From positions 248,001-312,000 of the forward strand of contig NZ_VWWO01000002.1 of NCBI RefSeq assembly GCF_011752935.1: DNA of 64,000 bases, read 5' to 3'. A program made the translations under genes and the position numbers. The notes under the pieces are model-generated. The model made no database searches and had not been told where the DNA came from. It was given only the letters and a program-made list of their open reading frames with translations. The stretch comes from Chitinophaga sp. Cy-1792. Its GTDB lineage: Bacteria > Bacteroidota > Bacteroidia > Chitinophagales > Chitinophagaceae. Below are positions 26,370 to 35,878 of the stretch, one piece after another (position 1 is the stretch's first letter; every line of letters begins with the position of its first letter).

Positions 26370-28304
26370 ATGACCAGCAATTACAGGGTGGATACACCAG
26401 CGGAACTGCGGAACCTGCCGTTAGCGGCGCTGCCTGCTATCTGTGAAGACATCAGAACTTTTTTAATAGATCATGTGGCGGCCAATGGCGGGCATTTCAG
26501 TTCCAGTATGGGCGTAGTAGAATTAACGGTGGCCTTGCATTATGTGTTTAATACCCCGGAAGATAAGCTGGTGTGGGATGTAGGACATCAGGCATACCCG
26601 CATAAGCTACTTACCGGCAGGCGAAGCCGCTTTTATACCAACCGGCAGCTGGGCGGTATCAGTGGTTTCCCTTGCAGAGAAGAAAGCGAATATGATGCCT
26701 TCGGCACAGGCCATTCTTCCACTTCGGTATCGGCTATACTGGGCATGGCCTGTGCTGCCAGGCATAACGGCAATCACACCCGGCAGCATATCGCCGTAAT
26801 AGGTGATGGCGCCATGACAGCAGGAATGGCATTTGAGGCGTTGAACAACGCCGGCTATGAACAGCCCAACATGCTGGTAGTGCTCAACGATAATAATATG
26901 TCGATAGACGCCAATACAGGCGCTTTGCAGGACTATCTCACCGGCCTGACTACCGGCAGGCATTACAACGCATTAAAGGGGCATATACGGCGCTTACTGG
27001 CGCGCCCGGGCCATACAGACCAATGGCCGGTAGAAATGGTCCGCAAGCTGCAGAAAATGCTGAAAGGCGGCTTGCTACGTTACAGCAACCTGTTCGAAGC
27101 ACTGAATATCCGTTATTTCGGGCCCATAGACGGACATGATCTCAACAAGCTGATACCTGTATTGGAGAAGCTGAAGCATATACCCGGTCCTAAGCTGCTG
27201 CATTGTGTCACTACCAAGGGAAAAGGCTTTGCGCCCGCCATGGCAGACCATGCCCGTTGGCATGCCCCTAAAATTTTTGATCGGCTGACCGGTGAGCAGC
27301 TGGATAAAACACCTGCTGCCAGTACCTTCCAGACCGTTTTCGGAAATACGATGATGACCCTTGCCCGTAGTAATCCACGTATTGTGGCGGTAACGCCGGC
27401 CATGCTTTCCGGCAGTGCTTTAACGCGGATGCAGCAGGAAATGCCGGAACGTGTATTCGATGTAGGTATTACAGAACAACATGCAGTTACTTTTTGTGCA
27501 GGCCTCGCCGCTGATGGCATGCTGCCATATTGCACGGTCTATTCTACCTTTCTGCAACGTGCATACGATCAGGTGATACATGACGTAGCACTGCAAAAAC
27601 TCGATGTGGTGTTCTGTATAGACAGGGCCGGTGTGGTAGGCCAGGATGGCCCAACGCATCACGGCGCTTTTGATATCGCCTACCTGCGTTGTATTCCAGG
27701 TATTACCGGTGCGGCTCCCATGGATCCGGAAGATTTCAGTAACCTGCTTTATACGGCACAGGCTACACGCGGTCTGGGCCCCTTGGCTATCCGTTATCCC
27801 AAAGGAGCTGGAATCCCGGCAGGGACAGATACCGCATTCAGACAGCTACCCATTGGAAAGGGGCGCCGGATAAGGGACGGTAAAGATATCGCGGTGTTGT
27901 CCCTCGGGCCTGTAGGGGCATACGTTATAGCTGCCTGTAAGGAGCTGGAAGATTTTCAGTTAGATATAGCCCATTATGACCTGCGGTTCTTCAAGCCGCT
28001 GGATGAAGCATTGCTGCATGAAGTGTTCCGTAAATATGCCGCAATTATTACCGTGGAAGATGGCTGTATAGCCGGTGGTGTGGGAACGGCGGTGATGGAA
28101 TTTATGCTGGAACATGGCTACAGGGCCGGTATCAGCCGGCTTGGCTTGCCGGATACATTCGCTGAACAGGGCACCCAGCAGGAGCTTCATCGCTTATATG
28201 GATATGACACGCAGGGGATCATCTCCCGGATAAAACAACTGGCTGCAGGTCTTTATAAAACTAATGTTATATTAAACAACAAAGAAAAGATAGGAGAAAT
28301 GTAG
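26370..28304 (+). CDS. dxs: 1-deoxy-D-xylulose-5-phosphate synthase
   Basis: A 644-residue thiamine-diphosphate enzyme that condenses pyruvate and glyceraldehyde-3-phosphate to DXP, the first step of the MEP isoprenoid pathway and a source of thiamine and PLP carbon. Visible signatures are WDVGHQAYPHKLLTGR (~70-85), the ThDP motif GDGAMTAGMAFEALNN (~145-160), the FGPIDGHD loop, DVGITEQHAVTFCAGLA with the catalytic glutamate, and the transketolase C-terminal domain. Length is normal and all domains are intact. It diverges from a MocR regulator, which is unusual for a housekeeping dxs and suggests dedicated control or a second copy. Confidence 0.95.
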   Translation: MTSNYRVDTPAELRNLPLAALPAICEDIRTFLIDHVAANGGHFSSSMGVVELTVALHYVFNTPEDKLVWDVGHQAYPHKLLTGRRSRFYTNRQLGGISGFPCREESEYDAFGTGHSSTSVSAILGMACAARHNGNHTRQHIAVIGDGAMTAGMAFEALNNAGYEQPNMLVVLNDNNMSIDANTGALQDYLTGLTTGRHYNALKGHIRRLLARPGHTDQWPVEMVRKLQKMLKGGLLRYSNLFEALNIRYFGPIDGHDLNKLIPVLEKLKHIPGPKLLHCVTTKGKGFAPAMADHARWHAPKIFDRLTGEQLDKTPAASTFQTVFGNTMMTLARSNPRIVAVTPAMLSGSALTRMQQEMPERVFDVGITEQHAVTFCAGLAADGMLPYCTVYSTFLQRAYDQVIHDVALQKLDVVFCIDRAGVVGQDGPTHHGAFDIAYLRCIPGITGAAPMDPEDFSNLLYTAQATRGLGPLAIRYPKGAGIPAGTDTAFRQLPIGKGRRIRDGKDIAVLSLGPVGAYVIAACKELEDFQLDIAHYDLRFFKPLDEALLHEVFRKYAAIITVEDGCIAGGVGTAVMEFMLEHGYRAGISRLGLPDTFAEQGTQQELHRLYGYDTQGIISRIKQLAAGLYKTNVILNNKEKIGEM

Positions 28305-28307
28305 TGG

Positions 28308-28907
28308 TTAATAATGATAGAAGATACTTTTTCCTTCCTCCCAGGTATCAACGAAGTCGCGCTGAAATTCCTGGACCCAGTCATCATCAATTTCGTCGTA
28401 GTATACATAGGTAGCGGCTTTCAGAATGTCTGCCGTTTTCCAGTAGTACTTTAGCTGTTCGAACTCATCATAGAAAGGGTCTGTCATGGCGTATTTCATA
28501 TGTCCCACCTGCTGATAATACATAACAAACATGTCGGTTTGGTGCAACGGATAAATTCTTCTGCTATATTCATTTTTCCGGATGTGATCGTAGGCGATGC
28601 CGGCATCAAGCTGGCGCGCTTCTTCAATAGCATGGATGGTAGCAGTATGTTCATCCGGTGAGCCGATCAGGAATATTTCGTCTTTGCTTTTACCATTTTT
28701 ACTGATGTATGCCAGCCGTTCTGCTTCATCTATAAAAAAGTAGATCACGAATACCTTTGTTGAAAATTTCATGATGGAAATCAGATGCCCGTTTTTTGCC
28801 ACAAATTCGGGGACATCTGTCAGTAATTTATCCAGCTCCAGGTAATTATGTCTGTAAGTTTTTTTATCGGGGGAAACAATTTTCAGGTGGTGGTAAGAGA
28901 TACCCAT
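28308..28907 (-). CDS. Hypothetical cytosolic protein
   Basis: 199 residues, no signal peptide or membrane helix, mixed alpha/beta with many aromatic residues, especially near the C-terminus (ATYVYYDEIDDDWVQEF, ~170-186). I do not recognise a family. Its stop lies 3 bp from the dxs stop on the other strand, and it is upstream of and co-directional with the M48 peptidase gene, separated by about 50 bp. It might be co-transcribed with nothing else. Confidence 0.6.
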   Translation of the reverse strand: MGISYHHLKIVSPDKKTYRHNYLELDKLLTDVPEFVAKNGHLISIMKFSTKVFVIYFFIDEAERLAYISKNGKSKDEIFLIGSPDEHTATIHAIEEARQLDAGIAYDHIRKNEYSRRIYPLHQTDMFVMYYQQVGHMKYAMTDPFYDEFEQLKYYWKTADILKAATYVYYDEIDDDWVQEFQRDFVDTWEEGKSIFYHY

Positions 28908-28960
28908 AGGTAGTTGGTTTTAGGGAGATAGTAAGTTGCGGAATCCGGTATGTGCGATGA

Positions 28961-30022
28961 TCAGGAAGGATATAACGCCTTTATCTCCCTGAAAATCTTT
29001 TCCAGGTCTTCATGTGGTGTAACGGGAGCAGGGTTGGCCTTTATCTGTTCATCCACATATTTTATCCTGTCTTGGGTGAGTGGATGTGTACTTAAAAAAG
29101 TAGGGATGTCTACTTTATGTTTGATGCCGGAAAGTATCTGCATTAACTGCAACATGCCGTGCTGGTCGATTTTGTTATCTCTCAGCAGGGTAAGGCCTTC
29201 CAGGTCGGCTTCTTTTTCATATTGCCTGGAATAGCTGAGGGAATTGATGGCATCCGCATTGGAGTAGAGGGTGGAGAAGGCGCCTATATTTCCGAAAAAC
29301 AGCTGGATGAGTATGGAGGCGCTCATCTGCTTGCAAAGCTTGCGGGTAGAGTGTCTGAACTTAATATGTGAACTTTCGTGTGCCAGCAATGCGGCCAGTT
29401 CTTCTTTCGTTTTGATCTTTTTCAGCAAGGCCTGGTATACCACGATTGTTCCGCCTGGTACTGCATAGGCGTTGTCGATATCCCTTGGCGACACCGAAAA
29501 GCTTAAACTATCGCCATTTTCCCAATTGATCTTACTGGCGAAGGCCGTCAGCAGCCGGCTCCCTTTGGCATCGGATGGCTCTTCCATCGTGGATCTGACC
29601 AGTTTGCCCAGTTCTTCATCGAAGGATTTAGGAAGATGTTGGGCAACATGTTCTGCCAGTGCAGGTAGTACGTAGAAATAGCATAGCGCTGCTATCAGCA
29701 TCAGGGAAGCAGCTATGGAGAGCGCCGCTTTATTACCTAACCGGCGTACCCAGTTATAGATGGAGTAGCGCCGGTTAGGGTATACTAATTTTAAAAGACT
29801 GTCAATGCATACGCTGTCATGTATTTCCAACCCGCCTTCCGAAGGATGATTGATACGTAGTGTTTTACCACTCATGCGGATATCAAGGTCCTTGTAAAGC
29901 CAGGAGAAATGGCTGTCTGCCGTATCTCTGCCGGTATTGAATTCCAGGTATTCGGCGTGAAGCTGAATATCGGCGTTCGTCAGCACGGCGGTTTTATTAT
30001 CGAAATACTTGCCGGTATACAT
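28961..30022 (-). CDS. M48-family zinc metallopeptidase, membrane-anchored
   Basis: 353 residues. A cytosolic or surface-facing N-terminal beta region (~1-90) is followed by a transmembrane segment (~100-120) and then the peptidase domain, with the zinc motif HESSH at 215-219 and the third-ligand glutamate in EKEAD at ~271. This is the Ste24/HtpX/BepA-like family, which degrades misfolded membrane or envelope proteins. The gene starts 11 bp after the DUF898 membrane protein gene upstream; pairing of DUF898 with M48 peptidases is a recurring gene arrangement and suggests they act together in the envelope. All catalytic residues are present. Confidence 0.9.
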   Translation of the reverse strand: MYTGKYFDNKTAVLTNADIQLHAEYLEFNTGRDTADSHFSWLYKDLDIRMSGKTLRINHPSEGGLEIHDSVCIDSLLKLVYPNRRYSIYNWVRRLGNKAALSIAASLMLIAALCYFYVLPALAEHVAQHLPKSFDEELGKLVRSTMEEPSDAKGSRLLTAFASKINWENGDSLSFSVSPRDIDNAYAVPGGTIVVYQALLKKIKTKEELAALLAHESSHIKFRHSTRKLCKQMSASILIQLFFGNIGAFSTLYSNADAINSLSYSRQYEKEADLEGLTLLRDNKIDQHGMLQLMQILSGIKHKVDIPTFLSTHPLTQDRIKYVDEQIKANPAPVTPHEDLEKIFREIKALYPS

Positions 30023-30033
30023 TGCGCTTTTGC

Positions 30034-31008
30034 TTAAACGAGGTTCAGGTCCAGTGCATCAGCGAGATCATCGCCCATAGCATTGGTATATTCTTCTTCT
30101 GTTTGCTGTAATTCGTCCAGCACCACATCACCTTCAATTTCGATATGATCGCAAACGAATTTGAATGTTCTTACTTCTGCCCATGCAAAACCGATACCTA
30201 AGGTAAAGACAACGATCAGCAGGTTCAGGAGGATAAGGCCGGCAAACTGACCACCAGTGGCAGTGGAGCGGAAGGTGAAAGTTTTGCCGTTATTGGATAA
30301 GGTCATGTTGTCGATGTAATATCTGAACATATTGGCCTGCCACCAGAAACCATAGATACCCAGGGTAATGATGGTAAGGAAATATCCTTTAATGTTAAGT
30401 ACAAAGAATTCCCAGCCATCGCCTTTATATTTGAATTCGCCGCTGCCGAAACGAATATTGCCAATGATATAGTTACGCAGGTTCATCAGCATCCAGGAAC
30501 CATAAATTCCGGCGGTGATGATGGTCAGGAAGAATTCTTTTACAAAGAGTTTCATCAGCTCGCCTCTGTTGCCACGGTAACCGAAACGGATACCTCTCCA
30601 GGAAGTCCTGGACCAGCGGTAACGCATGGCACCATGGATGGCAAAAGGAACAATCAGCAGGATGAATGCCAGGTATACCACAGCGGCAACCGGTATAAGC
30701 ATCGCTCTGGCAAGGAGTGCTTCAATAATGAAGAATACTGCGAGGATACCCACCGCTTTGATAAAGCCTTTGAACATCTCATAGCCGGTACCGCTAAATA
30801 CAAATGGGGAGTCTTCCAGCTCTGTAGAAGAATAGAGAAATTCCAGTTTTTTTGCTCTGGCCCATGGATAATAGATGCCTAAAGTAATGGCGCATAACAG
30901 TGCGTTGACGATCAGGATACCAAAATAGGAGCCACCGTTGCCGGTAAATTTTAGCTTAGGGAACGACAGGAGCCCTCCCTTTGGCGGGGGCGTGTAAACT
31001 TGCTGCAT
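30034..31008 (-). CDS. DUF898 (YjgN-family) membrane protein
   Basis: 324 residues from the ATG at 31008; the frame runs 14 codons further, but the shorter form begins with MQQVYTPPPKGG, which looks more natural before the first conserved strand. It shows the YjgN repeat pattern: LKFTGNGGSYFGILIVNALLC followed by TLGIYYPWARAKKL, then similar blocks near 190-215 (TIITAGIYGSW) and 225-250 (TIITLGIYGFWWQANM). About seven membrane helices are expected in the inner membrane. It is co-transcribed with the M48 peptidase gene 11 bp downstream. The molecular function of the family is not known. Confidence 0.88.
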   Translation of the reverse strand: MQQVYTPPPKGGLLSFPKLKFTGNGGSYFGILIVNALLCAITLGIYYPWARAKKLEFLYSSTELEDSPFVFSGTGYEMFKGFIKAVGILAVFFIIEALLARAMLIPVAAVVYLAFILLIVPFAIHGAMRYRWSRTSWRGIRFGYRGNRGELMKLFVKEFFLTIITAGIYGSWMLMNLRNYIIGNIRFGSGEFKYKGDGWEFFVLNIKGYFLTIITLGIYGFWWQANMFRYYIDNMTLSNNGKTFTFRSTATGGQFAGLILLNLLIVVFTLGIGFAWAEVRTFKFVCDHIEIEGDVVLDELQQTEEEYTNAMGDDLADALDLNLV

Positions 31009-31329
31009 AGTAGTTCTAGGTAATAGGTTAATAAATCTGTGAAACGGCAAGTATATTGTTTTTTTTCGAGTTTTCCTTGCTGGTAACGATTATTTAAGGC
31101 CTCACTGGATAATAATAACGGTTTATTGCCGCCTGCCCGACTGTTTTCGCAGGCAAAATCCTGACACTCTGCCAGGAAAATGCTAATTTTCGTATAGGGA
31201 CCACCAGTTATCTTATCAAGAGGCGGATGCTCATCACGACACTTCGCCCTGCATCATAACCGCGCCATCAGGTAAATGATCATTAATTATATTGTAAATA
31301 TCTGGCAAAAGATAAATAGTATACCGGTT
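31009..31329. other. Divergent intergenic region
   Basis: 321 bp between the DUF898 gene and the esterase gene. I see no clear promoter box, hairpin or repeat in it. Confidence 0.5.
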
Positions 31330-32880
31330 ATGCGTATCAATAAAACCACTATTCTTTCCTGCTTATCCTTCCTGCTGCTTACCATGGCTACCATCGGCGC
31401 ATTCGCCCAGGACCCGCTACAGGCAAAAGATTCTATCTACTCAAATATCTTACAGGAAGAAAGAAAAATCGACATTCTTTATCCTAAAGGATATAATCCT
31501 GCCGGCAACACCAGATATGAAGTGCTCTACTGCCTGGAAGGAATCCCTGGCTTTGCCCGGACGCAGTATAACCTGCTCAACAACGAAGGCTTTATTCCGG
31601 ACCTGATACTGGTAGGCTTACCCAACACCATCAAAAATGGTACGGATATGCGTGACCGTGATTTTACGCCTACTCATACCTACGGCGAAACTGGTGGCGC
31701 TGATAAATTCCTGGCATTTCTGAAAACAGAATTATTGCCTTATATACAACAGCACTACCCCGTGAAGAGCAGCGGCCACTCCCTTTATGGTGGCTCGCTC
31801 AGCGGGTTGCTCGCTGTATATGCTTTCCTGAAGGAGCCTGCGTTGTTTACTTCCTACATAGCAGTAGATCCCAGCCTGTGGTGGGATGATTTTTATCTGT
31901 GCAGATCTTTCGATCAGTTCACGCCTAACTTAGGTCATCTGCAAAACTCCCTGTGGCTGGCGGGCCGCGAAGGAAGCCCTTTTCATTTCATGGGACTGGC
32001 GAAAATGGATTCCCTTTTATCAGTAAAAAAACTGGCCGGACTCTCGTGGAAACGACAGCTGTATTATAATGAAACGCATTATTCTACGCAGTTTAAAGGT
32101 CTTTGGGACGGACTTAAATTTTCCTATGGCGGATTCTATGCGTCGCCGCATGGATATCTCAGTTCCCGCCAGCTGCTGATTAAACCACAGGGTGGGCTGA
32201 TCCTTAAAGGCAAGCCTTTTAACCTGGTATGCTCCAACCTGGCTGATAGTCCGTACGTACACTATACGACCGATGGCTCCGTGCCTACAGCTATGTCTCC
32301 GTCTTTATCAGGAGAACAGACCAGGCTAACGCTGCATAAAAGCACGCTGATAAGGTACAAGTCAATAGGTGTAAGGCCGGAATATAACCGTGAAGACAGC
32401 GCTTTTTTTGAGCTGGGGGGTGTCATCCGGGCGGTAACGCCGCCGGCAGGTATTCAACCGGGGGGATTGCAGTACCGCTACTATGAAGGCAGCTGGACAA
32501 CATTACCAGACCTTACTACCCTGACGCCTGTACGTAGCGGTAATACCGGCCAGCAATTTGATCTGTCGGCACTTCCACCGCAAACGGGCTATGCGCTTGC
32601 CATGGAAGGCTATATTAAAATCGAAAAGGCTGGATATTACATCTTCGAACAGAGTGGAAAGGATTTCAGGATGTTTTTAAATAACCGCCAGTATCTGGGT
32701 AAACATATCACCAATATCGGCGAGTTTTATATGGTGCCACTGGATAAAGGATATCATGCGCTGCGCATAGAATACCTGCATATAAAGGGTACTGATAATC
32801 CGCAACCACTCTATATTAAACCGGAAGATGCGGATGACTTTCCAGTGCCTTTAAATATGCTGTACGCCGGGAGTAAATGA
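31330..32880 (+). CDS. Secreted alpha/beta-hydrolase esterase with C-terminal carbohydrate-binding-type domains
   Basis: 516 residues from the ATG at 31330, chosen because it places a signal peptide (ending AFAQ, ~27) at the N-terminus; an upstream in-frame ATG at 31276 would add 18 unlikely residues. The N-terminal ~270 residues are an esterase-D/IroE-like alpha/beta hydrolase with nucleophile Ser151 in GHSLYGG, AVDPSLWWDD and a YYNETHYS histidine region. A chitobiase-like C-terminal strand domain (VHYTTDGSVP, ~310-320) and a PA14-like domain with YIKIEKAGYYIFEQSG follow. It likely acts on an ester-bearing glycan or siderophore-like molecule outside the cytoplasm. The substrate is unknown. 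Confidence 0.82.
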   Translation: MRINKTTILSCLSFLLLTMATIGAFAQDPLQAKDSIYSNILQEERKIDILYPKGYNPAGNTRYEVLYCLEGIPGFARTQYNLLNNEGFIPDLILVGLPNTIKNGTDMRDRDFTPTHTYGETGGADKFLAFLKTELLPYIQQHYPVKSSGHSLYGGSLSGLLAVYAFLKEPALFTSYIAVDPSLWWDDFYLCRSFDQFTPNLGHLQNSLWLAGREGSPFHFMGLAKMDSLLSVKKLAGLSWKRQLYYNETHYSTQFKGLWDGLKFSYGGFYASPHGYLSSRQLLIKPQGGLILKGKPFNLVCSNLADSPYVHYTTDGSVPTAMSPSLSGEQTRLTLHKSTLIRYKSIGVRPEYNREDSAFFELGGVIRAVTPPAGIQPGGLQYRYYEGSWTTLPDLTTLTPVRSGNTGQQFDLSALPPQTGYALAMEGYIKIEKAGYYIFEQSGKDFRMFLNNRQYLGKHITNIGEFYMVPLDKGYHALRIEYLHIKGTDNPQPLYIKPEDADDFPVPLNMLYAGSK

Positions 32881-32912
32881 TATGCTCCGGTGAAACCCGA
32901 ACGGCTATACGT

Positions 32913-33575
32913 TTACCAGAACTTCCACCATGGCTTTGATGCCGTGTTGGCAGCTGCTGTTTTGATGGGGTCGGCAACCGGATAGCTAAAGCCTTTAAGG
33001 TTGGTCTCGAAAAGTAGTGCATCGTTTCTGTCCATCGGCTCACCAAAATAGCGGCCGGCAATGGCAAAAACAATTCCTTCTCCATCCCAGTCAACATAGG
33101 TATTGTTGCCATCACGGCTTATTCTACGGCTGTTGTCATCCTTGAAACGGGGGGAATGGAGGAAGGGAAGTTCCTCCTCCAAAGGACTACCTTCATCTAT
33201 GCCCACGCCATACTCAGAATCTCCCGCTCTTACCCTTATTTTCTCTCCGTTTTTAATGACAGCATATCCAAAGTAATTAACAACAGAATGTAATACCAGT
33301 GTACATATTTCGGCATCAGGAAATTCGGCCATCAGCACCTCTTCCAGCGGAGAAAATTCACTGGTCATGCAGGCATCTGTAAGCTCGTAGTTGGTAATAA
33401 TCAGGCAGTTGTTGTGTTCGCCGATGTATATCTGCCCTTCATCCGGATAAAGCGCTACTTCAAAAGGTTCGTCTTCAATGGGAGTGAGTGGTGGTAATTC
33501 CAGCCTGCCCAGCAAGTCGTCAAAGTTTACTTCATGTGTTGGCGAAACAAAAGTCGCATATAATTTCCAGCCCAT
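32913..33575 (-). CDS. Hypothetical cytosolic protein, DUF6928-like
   Basis: 220 residues, acidic, beta-rich at the N-terminus and ending in a KPWWKFW tail. Landmarks are GEHNNCLIITNYEL (~52-65), AEICTLVLHSVVNYFGYAV (~89-107) and DWDGEGIVFAIAGRYFG (~163-179). The pattern is reminiscent of DUF6928 proteins, which are uncharacterised. No signal peptide. It stands alone, convergent with the esterase gene and diverging from the peptide locus 500 bp to the right. Confidence 0.6.
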   Translation of the reverse strand: MGWKLYATFVSPTHEVNFDDLLGRLELPPLTPIEDEPFEVALYPDEGQIYIGEHNNCLIITNYELTDACMTSEFSPLEEVLMAEFPDAEICTLVLHSVVNYFGYAVIKNGEKIRVRAGDSEYGVGIDEGSPLEEELPFLHSPRFKDDNSRRISRDGNNTYVDWDGEGIVFAIAGRYFGEPMDRNDALLFETNLKGFSYPVADPIKTAAANTASKPWWKFW

Positions 33576-34076
33576 AGGATAGTGATAAGGGTTGCAAGTA
33601 AGAGAAAAGGGATGGATAAAACAATAGTTATAGCTGAAAGAATTTTCTTAGGCCCAGACTTGCCTTTCGGTTTGTTCATACATCTTTTAAGATATGCTAT
33701 TGCTTACATATTGATGTATTGTTTTTCTTTTGTTGCGTTTGAATGTATTGATATTGTATTTGAAATTAGTTAGGAGTGCGTATTTTGATTATATATTTTT
33801 TATTTCTATTTTATAATTATCAAGCCTGTTTGTTTTTTGGCATTTACAAAACAATTAGCTTATTTTGGTCATATTAAAACCATTATCTGAATTGCTTTTT
33901 AATCAAATTTTAATATCGTTATCGTTCCTGAGCGGCGAGAGGATTTTTTAACCCAGTTTAACCTTCTTCTTTACTAGTATTATATTATAGCAAAAGTTTT
34001 TCAATGGCCATTGTAAGGGAGTATTGGGTGTATGCCTAATAAAGACGACCCGTATACTTTTTAAATCCTGTAAAAA
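33576..34076. promoter_or_regulatory. AT-rich leader region before the double-glycine peptide gene
   Basis: 501 bp, strongly AT-rich, no convincing gene (a 63-codon frame at 33582-33773 is hydrophobic but featureless). It should contain the promoter of the peptide locus. TACTTTTT at 34055-34062, one mismatch from the -7 consensus, lies 14 bp before the peptide ATG. Confidence 0.4.
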
Positions 34077-34244
34077 ATGCAGAAACTTGAATTATCCCAA
34101 ATGGAAACTATTTTAGGTGGCGAAGCAGGTGCTTCTTATGGCTGTGCAATGCTTGGCCTGGCCGCTGGTATTGGCGCTGGCATGAATCCCCTGGTTGGTG
34201 GCCTCACAACATTAGGTTGTATGCTGACAACCAAGTTGAAGTAA
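34077..34244 (+). CDS. Double-glycine leader peptide, bacteriocin-like precursor
   Basis: A 55-residue precursor missed by length-limited gene calling. The first 15 residues, MQKLELSQMETILGG, are a textbook double-glycine leader (LSxxExxxxGG) cut by C39 peptidases after Gly15. The predicted mature peptide is 40 residues, rich in Gly and Ala, with a hydrophobic GxxxG-type core (GLAAGIGAGMN) and two cysteines, Cys23 and Cys48 of the precursor, that could form a disulfide; it ends in basic KLK. A C39 peptidase-ABC transporter and a CxxC thioredoxin-like protein are encoded 3 kb downstream on the same strand. A class II-type bacteriocin is the best reading; a signalling peptide is the alternative. 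Confidence 0.85.
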   Translation: MQKLELSQMETILGGEAGASYGCAMLGLAAGIGAGMNPLVGGLTTLGCMLTTKLK

Positions 34245-34257
34245 TTCAATCAGCCCC

Positions 34258-34292
34258 GACCCGGTGTACCGATTTAAATACACCGGGTCCTC
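34258..34292 (+). terminator. Hairpin (likely attenuator) after the peptide gene
   Basis: Perfect 11-bp stem GACCCGGTGTA/TACACCGGGTC with a 10-nt loop and only a weak T-tail (CTCTTA). Its position, right after the peptide and before the export genes, fits partial termination that yields much more peptide mRNA than transporter mRNA. Confidence 0.65.
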
Positions 34293-34315
34293 TTACAATG
34301 TAAAGGGCATTGTAA
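34293..34315. promoter_or_regulatory. Inverted repeat between peptide and exporter genes
   Basis: TTACAATG and CATTGTAA, a perfect 8-bp palindrome with a 7-nt spacer, directly after the attenuator hairpin. It could be an operator for the downstream genes or a second RNA hairpin. Confidence 0.4.
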
Positions 34316-34382
34316 TCAGCTGTTTATAAACCCTTTTCAGATAACCATTATTGCTGTATTAACCTGTAACTACTAGATATAT

Positions 34383-35876
34383 ATGCTGAAGACAATGCTG
34401 TCGGTAGAAAGAAAAGCATTCATCAGAAGTTTAAGCGGAGGTGGTAAGAGTGTTATGATGTGGGTCAGGCTGGGAATTTACCTGTTGGTAAGCCTGGAGT
34501 TATGGCTATTCGGCACAGCCGTGAAACCCTTATTCCAAATGATGTTTCCGGGAGAAGATCCGTTGATTTTAATGAACCGGTCTTTTTTCTACTTCCTCCT
34601 GTTAGATATCAACATCCGGTTGTTGCTGCAACAATTGCCTGAATTTAATTTTAAACTGTATACCTTACTACCTGTCAAACGGGCTACCATAGCAGCGGTG
34701 TTTATGGCGATTGGACTATTTTCCTATCTCAATATCTATATCCTTTTTCCACTGATAGGAATGCTGCCTTCAATGCTGCTGCCTGCATATGGAATTGGAC
34801 TGTCTGCCTTATGGATTACAGCTATCATGAGTGTGGCCCTGCTCAATCATCTATTGATGGTGTGGATAAAGCTCCAGAACAAAAAAACGATTGTTTTTAT
34901 TTCAGGTATTCCTATCCTGACTATAATACTCCTGCTGACAGATCATTTCCAGCTACTGCCTATTAAAAATTACCTGGTCATTTTCTCGAAAAATATAACT
35001 TTTACTGTCTGCCTCATTGCAGTAATATGGATGCTGGCCGGATTGATCTGGTTGATGGTCAGCCACAGGCTCAGGTATGTATTACATAACTGGGATAAGT
35101 TGCAGGAAGAACCCCGGCGTAAATGGCTACATCTTAATTTTTCCGCTATTTTCCGGAATAACAATACCCCCGTTGGTTTATACTTAGGTAATGAGTTGAA
35201 ACTGATTGTAAGAAATAAGCGTACCAGGCAGATTTTTGCGGTGGCCCTGGTACTATGTATTTATCTGTTTTATATGCTCTCGAAACATAGCCTCACCAGT
35301 AGCTGGGGGCAGCTATGCTTTTTCTCCTTCCTGCTGAATAGTGTGCTGGCACTAAATTACGGACAGTACATGTATGGCTGGCAAGGAGAATACATGGACC
35401 TGTTAATGTTGCTCCCCGGAAACTCGGTTAATTTCATAAAGGCAGAAATCCTGTTGCTGTATATACTCTACGGTATTATGTATATAGTCGCCATCCCTTT
35501 TGCTTTTATAGGGTATCATATATTGTTGATAAGTACTGCCGTATTTATTTTTAATCTTGGCATCTCTGCGCCATGTATTCTTTTTATGGCCAACAGAAAT
35601 AAGCGGAAAATAAAACTGAATGAAGGTTCTATTATCAACTGGGGAGAAAGTACGCTGTATCAGACGGTATTTTATATGTCCATGTTGTGTGGACAGTTAC
35701 TATTATACGTTGTGGTAAAATGGCTGACCGGAAAGCCAGAAGCCGGCATTATGGCCATACTCACTGTTGGCCTTGCCGGACTGGTGCTACGAAGGCCGGT
35801 GATTAAATCCTTGCATAAGGATTTAATGGAACAGAAACAATTCCTGACAGCCGCATTTAAATCAAACGGTAAATAA
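34383..35876 (+). CDS. DUF5687-family ABC-2-type permease
   Basis: 497 residues with about 10-12 transmembrane helices and a cytosolic N-terminus containing AFIRSLSGGGKS. The distribution of helices, with a central soluble stretch (WDKLQEEPRRKWL near 235-247), fits the Bacteroidota DUF5687 permeases. The ATP-binding subunit gene starts 2 bp after its stop, so the two form an ABC exporter. Next to a bacteriocin-like gene such pairs often give self-protection by pumping the peptide out, comparable to LanFEG-type immunity; that is inference from context. Confidence 0.82.
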   Translation: MLKTMLSVERKAFIRSLSGGGKSVMMWVRLGIYLLVSLELWLFGTAVKPLFQMMFPGEDPLILMNRSFFYFLLLDINIRLLLQQLPEFNFKLYTLLPVKRATIAAVFMAIGLFSYLNIYILFPLIGMLPSMLLPAYGIGLSALWITAIMSVALLNHLLMVWIKLQNKKTIVFISGIPILTIILLLTDHFQLLPIKNYLVIFSKNITFTVCLIAVIWMLAGLIWLMVSHRLRYVLHNWDKLQEEPRRKWLHLNFSAIFRNNNTPVGLYLGNELKLIVRNKRTRQIFAVALVLCIYLFYMLSKHSLTSSWGQLCFFSFLLNSVLALNYGQYMYGWQGEYMDLLMLLPGNSVNFIKAEILLLYILYGIMYIVAIPFAFIGYHILLISTAVFIFNLGISAPCILFMANRNKRKIKLNEGSIINWGESTLYQTVFYMSMLCGQLLLYVVVKWLTGKPEAGIMAILTVGLAGLVLRRPVIKSLHKDLMEQKQFLTAAFKSNGK

Positions 35877-35878
35877 TT

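Noticed and set aside
33582..33773. 63-codon open frame upstream of the peptide gene
   Set aside because: Hydrophobic and AT-driven, no leader or signal, poor start; likely chance in an AT-rich regulatory stretch.
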